A stretch of DNA of 33,363 bases from Muribaculaceae bacterium (GCA_016290325.1 JAEETL010000031.1:1-33363); one strand, 5' to 3'; positions 15,443-23,027 are shown, counted from the first letter of the stretch. Notes: a model not told the origin generated them from the sequence alone. A program made the numbers and translations.

Positions 15443-16939
15443 TTAATTGGGCCAATTGCCACTCAGCAGGTAGTCGATGAGTGCGCTCACATCGGCAATC
15501 GTCACGTCCTGGCTGTTGTTGCAGTCGGCAGCATCGAGGTTGATGGCAGAGCTATCGCCGCTGAGCAGGTAGTCGATGAGTGCGCTCACATCGGCAATCG
15601 TCACGTCCTGGCTGTTGTTCACGTCACCGCGCAGGAAGGTGGGCTCCTCAGAGCCTGCCAGAGTCACGATGATGGTGGTAAAGCGTACCTGACTATTGAC
15701 GTTGAAGGCCACCTTCTGGGCATTGCCTTCCCACACGCCATCGTTGCCACCAGTGGTCCAAGTGCCCTCGTTGCCCTCGGCTTTAGACAGGTTGCTGGCA
15801 GTGTAGCCGCTCATGCCGTTGAATTCAATCTTGAGGATAGCTGCTCCAGTGGACTCAAAATAGAACTCAGCATCAGTGTAAATGCGGTAATGATCTATGC
15901 CCAGGCGGCCGTCACCAACGTACATGGTCACGGGATCCTTGACAACCGTGTAGGGAGTGCGCTCGGTGAGGCTGCCGTCACCGGTATCAACGCTGCCGTC
16001 AAAGGTGACCTCGACAGTGGTAGCAGGCAGCTTAGTGTAGGTTGCGCTGACGACTTCGCTCTCGATGTCGCCCACTTTAGCTTTAGCATAGATGGTCAGG
16101 TCATCGGTCACGGGGATGGGGGTGGAGTACTCGCTCCAGAGCTCGTTGTCAAGACTGTAGTAAATTTTTGCTCCAGGAGTTGCGCAAGACAAGGTCACGT
16201 CGAGGCGGTCGCTGAAGCTGCATGTGCCGGGATTGAACACGGGAGCTTCGACGGTCTGCTCAACCTTGGTAAAGGTCACGGTCACATACTCACTCATCTC
16301 GTCACCCTTCTGGGAGTAAGCCGTGTAAGTCTTGGTCTCAGTAACATAGAAAGGACCGTTATAGTAAGTCCAGTTGGCCCAATCGCCCTCGGGGGTACCC
16401 TCAAAGTAGCAAATCTCGGCGTTCTCGGTGGCACAGGTCAAGGTGACCTCAAGACTGCCGCTGAACTCGCCGCCATTGGGATTGAACACGGGAGGTACCA
16501 GCTCCTCTACCGTCTCCTCGGCAATGGTAACGACAATCTGGGTGCAACGCACCTGGGAAGCGGTATTCAGCGAGAACGATGCGGTATCGCCCTGCCAGGT
16601 ACCGACCCTACTACCCGACTGGCAAGTGTAACCGTCGCCATAGAACTGGTCGGGTCCATAGCTCTGGCTATAGGAGCCCTGGCATGTGAATTCCACTTTC
16701 TTGATGTTACCCACGGTTGACGAAACCGTAGCCTTGCTACCGCCGGCAAAACGATAGGCCGTAGCGGCCAGTGCGGCTTTTGTGCCACTGATGGTCACAC
16801 CATCAAGCGTCATTTCATCGTAGGCGTTAGCCGAGGAATTCGTTCCCTGAGTTTCACCAGGGATAAACGTCACATTAAAGTCAGCCCATGTCGTCAAGGA
16901 CACCAGTGCGACACACAGTAAAGTCAAAACTCGTCTCAT
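15443..16939 (-). CDS. Secreted multidomain protein: chitobiase/hexosaminidase-type C-terminal domains and two-repeat dockerin
   Basis: 498 aa with signal peptide MRRVLTLLCVALVSLTTWA. Two copies of a beta-sandwich domain flank the middle: N-terminal (about 22-140) and about 310-425, both ending QVRCTQIVVTIA or QVRFTTIIVTLA. Between them are two CHB_HEX_C-like repeats (about 150-305; VFNPNGGEFSGSLEVTLTCA and VFNPGTCSFSDRLDVTLSCA). Residues 435-498 are two nearly identical dockerin-like repeats, NNSQDVTIADVSALIDYLLS, whose DNA is identical over 56 bp. No catalytic domain is visible, so it is likely an adhesion, scaffold or binding protein. A long leader of about 100 nt separates it from a TAnnTTTG box at 17044-17051. 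Confidence 0.8.
   Translation of the reverse strand: MRRVLTLLCVALVSLTTWADFNVTFIPGETQGTNSSANAYDEMTLDGVTISGTKAALAATAYRFAGGSKATVSSTVGNIKKVEFTCQGSYSQSYGPDQFYGDGYTCQSGSRVGTWQGDTASFSLNTASQVRCTQIVVTIAEETVEELVPPVFNPNGGEFSGSLEVTLTCATENAEICYFEGTPEGDWANWTYYNGPFYVTETKTYTAYSQKGDEMSEYVTVTFTKVEQTVEAPVFNPGTCSFSDRLDVTLSCATPGAKIYYSLDNELWSEYSTPIPVTDDLTIYAKAKVGDIESEVVSATYTKLPATTVEVTFDGSVDTGDGSLTERTPYTVVKDPVTMYVGDGRLGIDHYRIYTDAEFYFESTGAAILKIEFNGMSGYTASNLSKAEGNEGTWTTGGNDGVWEGNAQKVAFNVNSQVRFTTIIVTLAGSEEPTFLRGDVNNSQDVTIADVSALIDYLLSGDSSAINLDAADCNNSQDVTIADVSALIDYLLSGNWPN
15465..15619. repeat. Two 56-bp perfect direct repeats, 99 bp apart (dockerin repeats)
   Basis: 15465-15520 and 15564-15619 are identical over 56 bp at a 99-bp period (33 codons), coding the two dockerin repeats of the 498-aa protein. 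Identity at synonymous positions indicates recent duplication or gene conversion. Confidence 0.9.
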
Positions 16940-17043
16940 AACATTGAATAGGTTTAGTGATTAATATGGTTAATAAACAATCAGTTACGACTTCATTACA
17001 GTAATGGGAAAAATTAGTTGATCAAGCACGTTCAAATTCACTG

Positions 17044-17051
17044 CAAATATA
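17044..17051 (-). promoter_or_regulatory. -7 box for the 498-aa secreted protein
   Basis: The minus strand reads TATATTTG followed by C, about 105 nt before the ATG at 16939; no convincing -33 box. Confidence 0.45.
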
Positions 17052-17177
17052 CAACTTATATTTCTAAATCGTGGTGAATGTGTCCTATTTTCGCATAATA
17101 ATTGATACTGAAATCCACGTGGACCAAAAAGGTGCATATTTACGGCAGGATAATGCCTTGAATATGTGCTCCCGGGC

Positions 17178-17208
17178 TTGCCTGGTTCAATGATTAGTTG
17201 TACTTTTG
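17178..17208 (+). promoter_or_regulatory. Promoter for rnhB
   Basis: TTG (17178-17180), 20-nt spacer, TACTTTTG (17201-17208). The in-frame upstream ATG at 17198 falls inside this promoter, which argues for the downstream start at 17282. Confidence 0.6.
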
Positions 17209-17281
17209 TCCTTCGGTCGTCGACCCAATTTGGCAAGATAGTCAATGCAAAGCCACAATTTTTAAAAGAGATATATGTGAT

Positions 17282-17890
17282 ATGCTCCAACCTTACTTGA
17301 TAGCAGGACGGGTCGAGGCTGGCTGTGACGAGGCCGGCCGTGGATGCCTTGCGGGCCCCGTGACGGCCGCTGCGGTCATTCTCCCGCCCGATTTCCACAA
17401 CGACCTGATTAATGACAGCAAGCAGCTCACCGAGCGCCAGCGCGAACAGTTGCGCCCCATCATCGAGCGCGAGGCCGTGGCATGGGCTGTGGCGATGGTC
17501 TCCCCTCAAGAGATTGACAGCATCAACATCCTGCGGGCTAGCATCCTTGCCATGCACCGCGCCCTGGATCAGCTGGATGTGCGCCCCGAGGGCATCCTCG
17601 TCGACGGCAACCGCTTCACTCCTTATCAGGATATCCCTTTCACCACCATCGTTAAGGGTGACGGCAAGATGCTCAGCATTGCTGCTGCATCGATTCTGGC
17701 CAAGACCCACCGTGACGAACTCATGCGCAAGCTCGATCAGGACTTCCCCCAATATGGCTGGGCCAAGAACAAGGGCTATCCCACGCCCGACCACCGGGCC
17801 GCCATCGCCCAGTATGGAGCGACCATCCATCACCGACATTCCTTCCAGCTGCTGCCGCAGCCCACGTTGTTTGACGGAATGGAGCTCTAG
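17282..17890 (+). CDS. rnhB: Ribonuclease HII
   Basis: 202 aa from ATG 17282 (MLQPYL), the start matching Bacteroidetes RNase HII proteins; the longer frame from 17198 would begin within the promoter. The catalytic DEDE residues are visible: Asp and Glu in [14 protein letters not shown], Asp in ILVDGNRF and in the following KTHRDELM region. Conserved [12 protein letters not shown] and [12 protein letters not shown] are also present. The enzyme removes ribonucleotides misincorporated in DNA and RNA primers. It is monocistronic, upstream of tRNA-Leu. Confidence 0.93.
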   Translation: MLQPYLIAGRVEAGCDEAGRGCLAGPVTAAAVILPPDFHNDLINDSKQLTERQREQLRPIIEREAVAWAVAMVSPQEIDSINILRASILAMHRALDQLDVRPEGILVDGNRFTPYQDIPFTTIVKGDGKMLSIAAASILAKTHRDELMRKLDQDFPQYGWAKNKGYPTPDHRAAIAQYGATIHHRHSFQLLPQPTLFDGMEL

Positions 17891-17978
17891 TCTGTCATTT
17901 ACAGGGCGCTTCAAGCGGTTTTTTCACACGATTGCAGGTTTTTTAGGCAACTGTGGGTGCTGTGTTGGAAAAAAATAC

Positions 17979-17986
17979 TACCTTTG
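17979..17986 (+). promoter_or_regulatory. -7 box for tRNA-Leu
   Basis: TACCTTTG followed by C, about 90 nt before the tRNA, implying a long 5' leader removed by RNase P. Confidence 0.45.
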
Positions 17987-18077
17987 CACCCGCAAAGATA
18001 AAGCGTAACCTTAGCAAATACATTTTAGATGTCGTTTTTCCCCTAAGGCATAGCCCATCTTCGCTGAAACTGACCAC

Positions 18078-18159
18078 GCGCCTGTGGCGAAATTGGTAGA
18101 CGCGCCAGACTTAGGATCTGGTAACTCCGGTTGTGTAGGTTCAAGTCCTATCAGGCGCA
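18078..18159 (+). tRNA. tRNA-Leu, anticodon TAG
   Basis: 82 nt. Acceptor arms GCGCCTG (18078-18084) and CAGGCGC (18152-18158), discriminator A. The anticodon stem CCAGA/TCTGG encloses CTTAGGA, giving anticodon TAG. A class II variable arm (TAACTCCGGTTGTG) and the T-arm GTTCAAGTC are present. CCA is not encoded. It is followed directly by a terminator and then by the AT-rich island. Confidence 0.95.
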
Positions 18160-18162
18160 CTG

Positions 18163-18187
18163 TAACTCGCTGAGAATCAGCGAGTTA
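18163..18187 (+). terminator. Terminator after tRNA-Leu
   Basis: TAACTCGCTGA (18163-18173) and TCAGCGAGTTA (18177-18187) form an 11-bp perfect stem with a 3-nt loop, followed by TATTATTTTA. Confidence 0.85.
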
Positions 18188-18329
18188 TATTATTTTACAC
18201 CCTCTCCACGCTCCCCCTTTTTCTATTAATAGCAGTTTTTTGGCCTTAACACAGAATGGGGAGATAAACGAGAACATTTGTTGGACGAAAATATTTCTGA
18301 CGGACAGGCTATGGTATCAGAAAAAAGTA

Positions 18330-18337
18330 TAACTTTG
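18330..18337 (+). promoter_or_regulatory. -7 box before the small-ORF pair
   Basis: TAACTTTG followed by C, 15 nt before the ATG at 18353. No -33 box found. The leader would be only a few nucleotides. Confidence 0.35.
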
Positions 18338-18352
18338 CACTGCTAACTAAAA

Positions 18353-18652
18353 ATGACCTACATGAAATCATCAGAAACATCGCTCCCGGATATGACTACT
18401 CTGAGAGAAGGGTTTGTTCTGTATTGTAGATTATTGGGCTTGCGGCAGAGCACTTGCGAAGCATTAATATTACTTCTAAACTCCAAAGAATTATTGATAG
18501 CTATAATGAAATTTATGGCCGAGATAGACGCAAACGGCCTACAGGAGGATATGGATCAGGACGATATGACAACATTAATAGTACAAGTGGCGGAAGAACT
18601 GAAGACAGCATCCAACAAGGTAATGGAAGAGAAGAACTTAAAAACGGAATAA
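18353..18652 (+). CDS. Small protein A of a three-member set (99 aa), overlapping the relic frame
   Basis: Starts MTYMKSSETSLPDMTTLREG just downstream of a TAnnTTTG box. The central hydrophobic pattern (CEALILLLNSKELLIAIMKF) followed by an acidic linker and TTLIVQVAEELK resembles protein B at 18656 and, more loosely, the ORF at 19207. It overlaps the degraded frame of 18301-19134 in the +1 register. It could be a real short gene, or a shadow kept open by codon composition. No function can be assigned. Confidence 0.4.
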   Translation: MTYMKSSETSLPDMTTLREGFVLYCRLLGLRQSTCEALILLLNSKELLIAIMKFMAEIDANGLQEDMDQDDMTTLIVQVAEELKTASNKVMEEKNLKTE

Positions 18653-18655
18653 AAG

Positions 18656-18904
18656 ATGGCAACATTAGAAACCAAAGACGTGTTGATTCATGAGTTAAAG
18701 AGAATATTAACCAATCAGGACGTCATTCTAGCGATAGCTTTGATGCTGAAGACAGACGATCAAATGAAAGTAATGATAGACTGGATTTGGAAGCATCAGA
18801 AGGAGAATCCTTCGGAGAATCGAGTTATCAGGATAGCCAGGGCCATAGCGGAGAAACTACCTTCGGAAGAACAGGAGCAGACGGAAGAAAACTCCCAAGA
18901 GTAA
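18656..18904 (+). CDS. Small protein B of a three-member set (82 aa)
   Basis: Begins 3 nt after the stop of protein A in the same frame, an operon-like junction. Sequence pattern: VILAIALMLKTDDQMKVMID, WIWKHQ, NPSENRVIRIARAIAEKLPS and a Glu/Gln-rich tail. Aligned without gaps, the central 25 residues match the ORF at 19207 at V, K, M and W, and both share IAR..I...LP later. It overlaps the relic frame in the +1 register. Amphipathic helices and no membrane signal suggest a small soluble protein, if real. Confidence 0.4.
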   Translation: MATLETKDVLIHELKRILTNQDVILAIALMLKTDDQMKVMIDWIWKHQKENPSENRVIRIARAIAEKLPSEEQEQTEENSQE

Positions 18905-19130
18905 TTGAAATTCCAGTAATAAAACCTCTTCAAATTCTTTCTGGCGATGTATATGGTTTTGTATATCATGGTGAAATCTATCTTGATGAAACTAAACTTG
19001 ATCCTCAAGTATCCATCCATGAATATACTCATATCTGGGATGAGGCAGTTCTGCAGTCCAAACCTGCTTTGTGGAACAGAGGTAAACGTTTACTGAAGAC
19101 TACACAAATACTAGCTGAAGAAGATGAGTT

Positions 19131-19608
19131 ATAATATCAGTTTATTTGTATATCTTTGACGTTGATAATGATGGATTTCCAATACCTAAATATCAGATTC
19201 CAATAAATGATAACAACAGAACTCTCATTAGCCATATCGCGTCTGGAAGAAAAATATCAAGAGCCGATCAAGCAGCTCTTGAGCGTCTTGGTATCTTTAG
19301 ACTTACCCATGAACAACGTGTTGATCTTTTTTCTCATTTTCCAGAAAGTTCCAGAAGGAATATTTCCAATGATGTTTTGGCTGAAGGAACAGATCGTAGA
19401 CAAGAGTCTTACAGAGAAGGAGCTGACATATTCAGTTCTAATGAATCAAGCGATCCTAATAGCAAGGCGTATAGAAGGGAGTCTGCCTGAATCAGCAGAG
19501 AAATCGGAATAATTGTCTTTTATGCCAAAAAAAACGGGACTCTGTTAAAAGCTCCCAATGGAGAACTGACATCAAAAAAAGTCTCTTTTCTTACTCGCTT
19601 CAAATTAA
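19131..19608 (+). pseudogene. Second segment of the decayed mobile-element protein, shifted frame
   Basis: After TAA 19132 the coding-like sequence continues in another frame: YIFDVDNDGFPIPKYQIPIN, SGRKISRADQAALERLGIFR, THEQRVDLFSHFPESSRR and QESYREGADIFSSNES. It is interrupted by TGA at 19488-19490, then reads ISREIGIIVFYAKKNGTLLK, APNGELTSKK. GTLLKAPNGE resembles the GTFLKAPNGKPTNL-type phrase that ends modules of giant phage/ICE proteins (recalled, not searched). The frameshift and stop imply decay. An in-frame ATG at 19146 opens 114 codons. Confidence 0.4.
19207..19512 (+). CDS. Small protein C-like ORF (101 aa), overlapping the second relic segment
   Basis: Starts MITTELSLAISRLEEKYQEP. 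The core VLIFFLIFQKVPEGIFPMMF then WLKEQ, and later QAILIARRIEGSLPE, aligns with protein B. As with A and B it lies in the +1 register of the relic frame. It has no nearby strong promoter. I list it because of the shared pattern; it may be non-coding. Confidence 0.3.
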   Translation: MITTELSLAISRLEEKYQEPIKQLLSVLVSLDLPMNNVLIFFLIFQKVPEGIFPMMFWLKEQIVDKSLTEKELTYSVLMNQAILIARRIEGSLPESAEKSE

Positions 19609-20111
19609 TCTGTCAATATCTTGATGATTTGTTTAGCATCCTCTTCAGTGATGCCGATTCTTGGGTCAGTCTGGATGAAATGTGACTCTTGTTCGGGGAG
19701 CATATCGGGCAGGTCATCGAGGATGGCATAGTGTGTTATATCGTGACCTGTAGTTGACAGCCATTCCTTGATTTCACTGCCTTTAATAGCTGGAATATCC
19801 ATATAGTCGAGATTAACGCTTAACAGCATCTCGTCGCTCTCAGTGTTGGGGGTGATGTCGATAACTATGCCGGGCATACCCCTTCGGGTCCACATCCGTT
19901 GCATGGCATCGAGTCCCCAAAGCTTCCATGACGATGAAATCACGATGTATGCATCTGTCTCTTCAACAATACTCTTGAGGTTGGCGACAGCCTCAGGGTC
20001 GAAGGCATAGCCAAACCCATCAACTGGGGCTATGCCCTCGTTGGCGCATCGGTCATGCTGCCGTTCGGTATTCAACCCCCCGTCGATATCCAAGAACAAT
20101 ACTTTTCTCAT
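19605..20111 (-). CDS. HAD-superfamily phosphatase-like protein (Swiss-army-knife RNA-repair HAD type)
   Basis: 168 aa. Motif I is VLFLDIDGGLNTERQ, where related proteins have DIDGVLN; the first Asp is the predicted nucleophile and the second the general acid. Motif II is VISSSWKLWG, and the C-terminal acidic motif is YAILDDLPDM. This short HAD group occurs alone or in RNA-repair proteins, and acts on phosphates; the substrate is not known. A decayed second copy lies at 20372-20485, with a small membrane protein between them. Confidence 0.8.
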   Translation of the reverse strand: MRKVLFLDIDGGLNTERQHDRCANEGIAPVDGFGYAFDPEAVANLKSIVEETDAYIVISSSWKLWGLDAMQRMWTRRGMPGIVIDITPNTESDEMLLSVNLDYMDIPAIKGSEIKEWLSTTGHDITHYAILDDLPDMLPEQESHFIQTDPRIGITEEDAKQIIKILTD

Positions 20112-20163
20112 TAAAATGTAGATTTCTAGTAATTCTAATGGTTACATTAATTACTCTTTATAT

Positions 20164-20313
20164 TCAAAAATGATTAACAGCCCAAAGGGTATGCATAAAA
20201 TAATCAAGAATAATAGAACCCAATATAATTAAAAGAACTATGATCAACAATGTTATAAACAGGATCTTAAAATTCTTCCATAAATGCTTAAGTATTTGTT
20301 TCAAAGTGTCCAT
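20164..20313 (-). CDS. Small membrane protein (49 aa), unknown function
   Basis: MDTLKQILKHLWKNFK, a basic N-terminus, precedes a single strongly hydrophobic helix (ILFITLLIIVLLIILGSIIL) at about residues 17-36 and a short tail ending in AVNHF. It lies between the relic HAD copy and the intact HAD gene on the same strand, 52 nt upstream of the intact gene start. The composition is typical of bitopic small membrane proteins, and could be a toxin-like or regulatory peptide. No family recognised. Confidence 0.5.
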   Translation of the reverse strand: MDTLKQILKHLWKNFKILFITLLIIVLLIILGSIILDYFMHTLWAVNHF

Positions 20314-20371
20314 TGTTATAATCTTCAGTCAATAATACTGTATTTATTGGCACTAGCATTATCAGAAACAC

Positions 20372-20485
20372 GTCGAAGGCATATACAAGTCCGTCAACAT
20401 GGTCAATCTTCTTGTTGACGCATTTGTCGTGTTACCGTTCGGTATTCAGCACCCAGTCAATATCCAAAAACAAGACCTTACTCAT
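20372..20485 (-). pseudogene. Truncated second HAD gene copy
   Basis: ATG 20485 overlaps the stop of the LRR gene (TAATG). The frame reads MSKVLFLDIDWVLNTER, then TAA, then HDKCVNKKID, VDGLVYAFD, aligning with residues 1-38 of the intact HAD protein (MRKVLFLDIDGGLNTERQHD...). The Gln codon after TER is now a stop, and homology ends near 20372. The intact gene at 19605-20111 is probably the source or a sister copy. Confidence 0.75.
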
Positions 20486-22101
20486 TATAATTCTACAAAT
20501 TTGTCTTCTAAACCAGGTAGAAGCGCCTTAAACTTGTCAAAACTGCCTGCTGGTATGCGAATCTCAGCGAGAGCGTCGCAGTGGAAGAATGCTCTTTCTC
20601 CGATATGCGTGACCGAGTTAGGAATAGTGATGTTTCTCAAATCATAGCACCCAGAGAATGCACTCTCTTCGATATGTGTAACCGAATCTGGAATTGTAAT
20701 ATTGGTCAAAGACCCGCAATCATAGAATGTGCTGTACCTTATATGCGTGATAGAGTTCGGGAGATTGATGCTAGTCAAGGCATTGCAATCATAGAATGCG
20801 CCGTCTCCGATATATGTAACAGAGTTCGGGATGGTTATATTTGCTAAACTACAGCAACCACTGAAGGTTTCAACTCCGATATGTGTGACTGAGTTTGGAA
20901 TGATAATACTGGTTAATTTGCACTTGAAGAATGCTCTGTCTCCAATATGTACGACTGAGTCTGGCATAGAAATGTTTCTCAAAGAGCAACACTCATAGAA
21001 TGCTTCTTCCCCAATATGCGTGACAGAATTGGGAATAGAGATGCTAGTCAAATCTTTGCAATCATAAAAAGCTTTATCCCCAATATGTGTAACGGAATTC
21101 GGGATAGTAATATTTGTCAATCCGTCGCAATGGGAGAAAGCATTATCCTCGATATGAGTGACTGAGTTGGGGATAATCGTATTCTTGCACCCTAATATAA
21201 GAGTATTAGTTGCTGTATGAATGATAGCATTACAATTACCTCTGGAATCATATGTATTGTTCAGACTACTAACTCGAATGCTATTCAAAGCACCACTCCA
21301 ATAGAATGCTTCTTTCCCAATATGTGTAACCGTGCTAGGGATGATAATGTTTATCAAACCGCCGCACTCATAGAATGCTCTTTCTCCGATATGTACGACT
21401 GAGTCTGGGAGAGAAATGTTTCCCAAAGAGTAGCATTCATAGAATGCTTCCTTTCCGATATGAGTGACTGAGTTCGGGAGGGCGATACCGGTTAAAGCAT
21501 TGCAATAGTAGAATGCTCTATTTCCGATATGTGTTACAGAGTTCGGAATGGTGATGTTTGTCAAAAGCAAGCAGCAATAGAAAGCTTCATCTCCGATATG
21601 TGTTACGGAATCAGGAATAGTGATATTTGTTAATGCTTCACAATCAGAGAAAGTACCTTCTTCGATTTCAGTAACTGAGTCAGGAATATTGATGCTTCTC
21701 AAAGAACTGCAACTATAAAAAGAGTAGCCTCCTATGTGTGTCACTGAGTTTGGAATGGTGATACTTCTCAAAGCACTGCAATCATTAAAAGCGCTGTTCC
21801 CAATATGTGTTACAGAGTTGGGGATAAAGACGCTAGTCAAACGGTCGCACTCAAAAAAGGCATGGTCTCCAATATGAGTGACTGAATTTGGGATAGTGAT
21901 GCTTGTCAAACTGCGGCATCCATGAAATGCCTGATCACAAATCACCTGAGTTCCAGGCTTTATAGTGTAAGAATCAATATCAGCACCAAAAAGCAATCTT
22001 TTCCCATCTGGACTATAAAGAGCACCAAATTCGTCTTTAACTCCATTGTCGATTTCTTCCTCAAATCTATAGGTCGTCACGTGTCCTCCTTCAATTATCA
22101 T
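20485..22101 (-). CDS. BspA-type leucine-rich-repeat protein without signal peptide
   Basis: 538 aa built of about 18 tandem 23-residue LRR_5 repeats of the form SVTHIGxxAFxxCxxLxxIxIPN. A short irregular insert between repeats 10 and 11 (LNNTYDSRGNCNAIIHTATN) resembles the island seen in BspA-like proteins. The N-terminus (MIIEGGHVTTYRFEEEIDNG, YSPDGKRLLF) has no export signal, so it may be cytosolic or the remainder of a larger protein. Such repeats mediate protein binding; BspA relatives bind host proteins when exported. The DNA repeats are diverged at the 69-bp period. The stop overlaps the ATG of the HAD relic. Confidence 0.85.
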   Translation of the reverse strand: MIIEGGHVTTYRFEEEIDNGVKDEFGALYSPDGKRLLFGADIDSYTIKPGTQVICDQAFHGCRSLTSITIPNSVTHIGDHAFFECDRLTSVFIPNSVTHIGNSAFNDCSALRSITIPNSVTHIGGYSFYSCSSLRSINIPDSVTEIEEGTFSDCEALTNITIPDSVTHIGDEAFYCCLLLTNITIPNSVTHIGNRAFYYCNALTGIALPNSVTHIGKEAFYECYSLGNISLPDSVVHIGERAFYECGGLINIIIPSTVTHIGKEAFYWSGALNSIRVSSLNNTYDSRGNCNAIIHTATNTLILGCKNTIIPNSVTHIEDNAFSHCDGLTNITIPNSVTHIGDKAFYDCKDLTSISIPNSVTHIGEEAFYECCSLRNISMPDSVVHIGDRAFFKCKLTSIIIPNSVTHIGVETFSGCCSLANITIPNSVTYIGDGAFYDCNALTSINLPNSITHIRYSTFYDCGSLTNITIPDSVTHIEESAFSGCYDLRNITIPNSVTHIGERAFFHCDALAEIRIPAGSFDKFKALLPGLEDKFVEL

Positions 22102-22203
22102 AGTCGTATCTTGTTTAGTGATGTAATAGTTTAGTCCGTTTTAAAGCCAATTCTATCATTCTTCTTGATGGCATTTTATCTTCAGTGTAAATGAGCCAAT
22201 CAA

Positions 22204-22302
22204 TCACCGCTTGCGATAGTTAATGGTTGAAGTATTCGGTGTGGTAATAGTCGCATCTAGCTTGATAGCCTCAACATATTCTGAAATCAAAGGATAGTTC
22301 AT
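22204..22302 (-). pseudogene. Truncated N-terminus of a MNYPLIS-type protein (32 aa)
   Basis: The ATG overlaps the stop of the upstream gene (ATGA), so it is coupled. It reads MNYPLISEYVEAIKLDATIT and ends at YRKR-stop. The first 14 residues match the start of large Bacteroidales proteins that carry a kinase-like domain followed by LRR or TPR repeats (recalled, not searched). In a second frame the following sequence (VIDWLIYTEDKMPSRRMIEL) also looks coding, up to 22137. I interpret this as a deletion relic, perhaps the lost front part of the LRR protein. Confidence 0.45.
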
Positions 22303-23027
22303 AGAGATTTAGGAATTACTGAATTTACAAAAGAGACATTGCGATTATCTTCTTTATAGAATTCAAGAGTAAATAGTTTGTTAAGATAACAAGTGGTGGT
22401 TTCAAATGATTTCTTTCTCTTGCCTTTCTCCCATTTCCCCTTGAAGAAAGCATTTGCTATTGGCCAGATTAATTGTTCCACATCATATAAATTTACATTC
22501 TGATTAGGCATGATTGAGGCGCATTGCTCATCAACCGAGAAGTGCTTTAATGCATGAAAGATACCTCCAACGAAATCGAAAGAGCCTGGTTTTATGGGTG
22601 ATTCCTTCATCTGCCGAAATAAGTCAATACGAAGCAAATTATTACTTAAAATATTATCTTTTCTGCAAATCAATAAGCAGAATATTTCATTTGACAAATA
22701 CTCCGTATAACGTTCAATACTCCAACACCAACGGTGCTTTTTAGCTTGAGCATAAAGAGCTGTAATGACATCTTTAGCATCACCTGTCCCGAAGAATTCA
22801 GGAGTTTCATTCAACGCTTTAAGGTAATCAGTTTCAATGACAGTGAGGAAGCCTGGAGAGTAGATTTGATATAATTGAGAATCCTCAGACAAACTTCGAA
22901 CGTAACAATTGTTAATAGCCGTTTGTGCCAAATAAGAGTTTTTGCTCTCATGATCGGCTAGTTCCATCATTTCTCTACTCATGATGGGTTTTATTTCATC
23001 ATATTCTTCTCGCGTTACCAATCTCAT
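22299..23027 (-). CDS. Unknown protein (242 aa)
   Basis: Starts MRLVTREEYDEIKPIMSREM. No signal peptide or membrane helix. Features: a Trp-rich patch (KHRWCWSIERYTEYL), a central segment GSFDFVGGIFHALKHFSVDE, and a C-terminal basic run (FFKGKWEKGKRKKSFETTTC). I do not recognise the family. It has a TAnnTTTG box 46 nt upstream (23073-23080) and its stop overlaps the following truncated ORF. AT-rich composition fits the accessory island. Confidence 0.65.
   Translation of the reverse strand: MRLVTREEYDEIKPIMSREMMELADHESKNSYLAQTAINNCYVRSLSEDSQLYQIYSPGFLTVIETDYLKALNETPEFFGTGDAKDVITALYAQAKKHRWCWSIERYTEYLSNEIFCLLICRKDNILSNNLLRIDLFRQMKESPIKPGSFDFVGGIFHALKHFSVDEQCASIMPNQNVNLYDVEQLIWPIANAFFKGKWEKGKRKKSFETTTCYLNKLFTLEFYKEDNRNVSFVNSVIPKSL

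Larger units (their letters stand above)
18301..19134 (+). pseudogene. Decayed large mobile-element protein, HExxH metallopeptidase-like segment
   Basis: One frame is open from 18301 to TAA 19132 except for TAG at 18427-18429 and TGA at 18691-18693. It reads LHEIIRNIAPGYDYSERRV, a Gly/Ser/Arg-rich linker (GGYGSGRYDN, RRSNESNDRLDLEASEGESF), then IPVIKPLQILSGDVYGFVYH, GEIYLDETKLDPQVSIHEYT, HIWDEAVLQSKPALWNRGKR and stops after LAEEDEL. HEYTH is a zinc-peptidase HExxH motif. The IYLD...VHEYTH arrangement resembles segments of very large Bacteroidales phage and conjugative-element proteins (recalled, not searched). Its C-terminal half has no competing frame. The broken frame suggests a relic. Confidence 0.5.

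Noticed and set aside
15890..16720. 276-codon plus-strand frame within the 498-aa secreted protein gene
   Set aside because: Antisense shadow of repetitive beta-sandwich coding sequence.
16985..17914. 309-codon minus-strand frame antisense to rnhB
   Set aside because: It covers the whole rnhB gene and its promoter; the translation has no recognisable domain, whereas rnhB is a clear RNase HII.
18353..19512. Toxin-antitoxin assignment for the small ORFs
   Set aside because: No toxin or antitoxin motif can be seen; only a shared amphipathic pattern is supported.
20485..22101. 69-bp periodic sequence that could be mistaken for a CRISPR array or satellite
   Set aside because: The period is 23 codons of an LRR protein, units are diverged and open in one frame, with no spacer/repeat structure.
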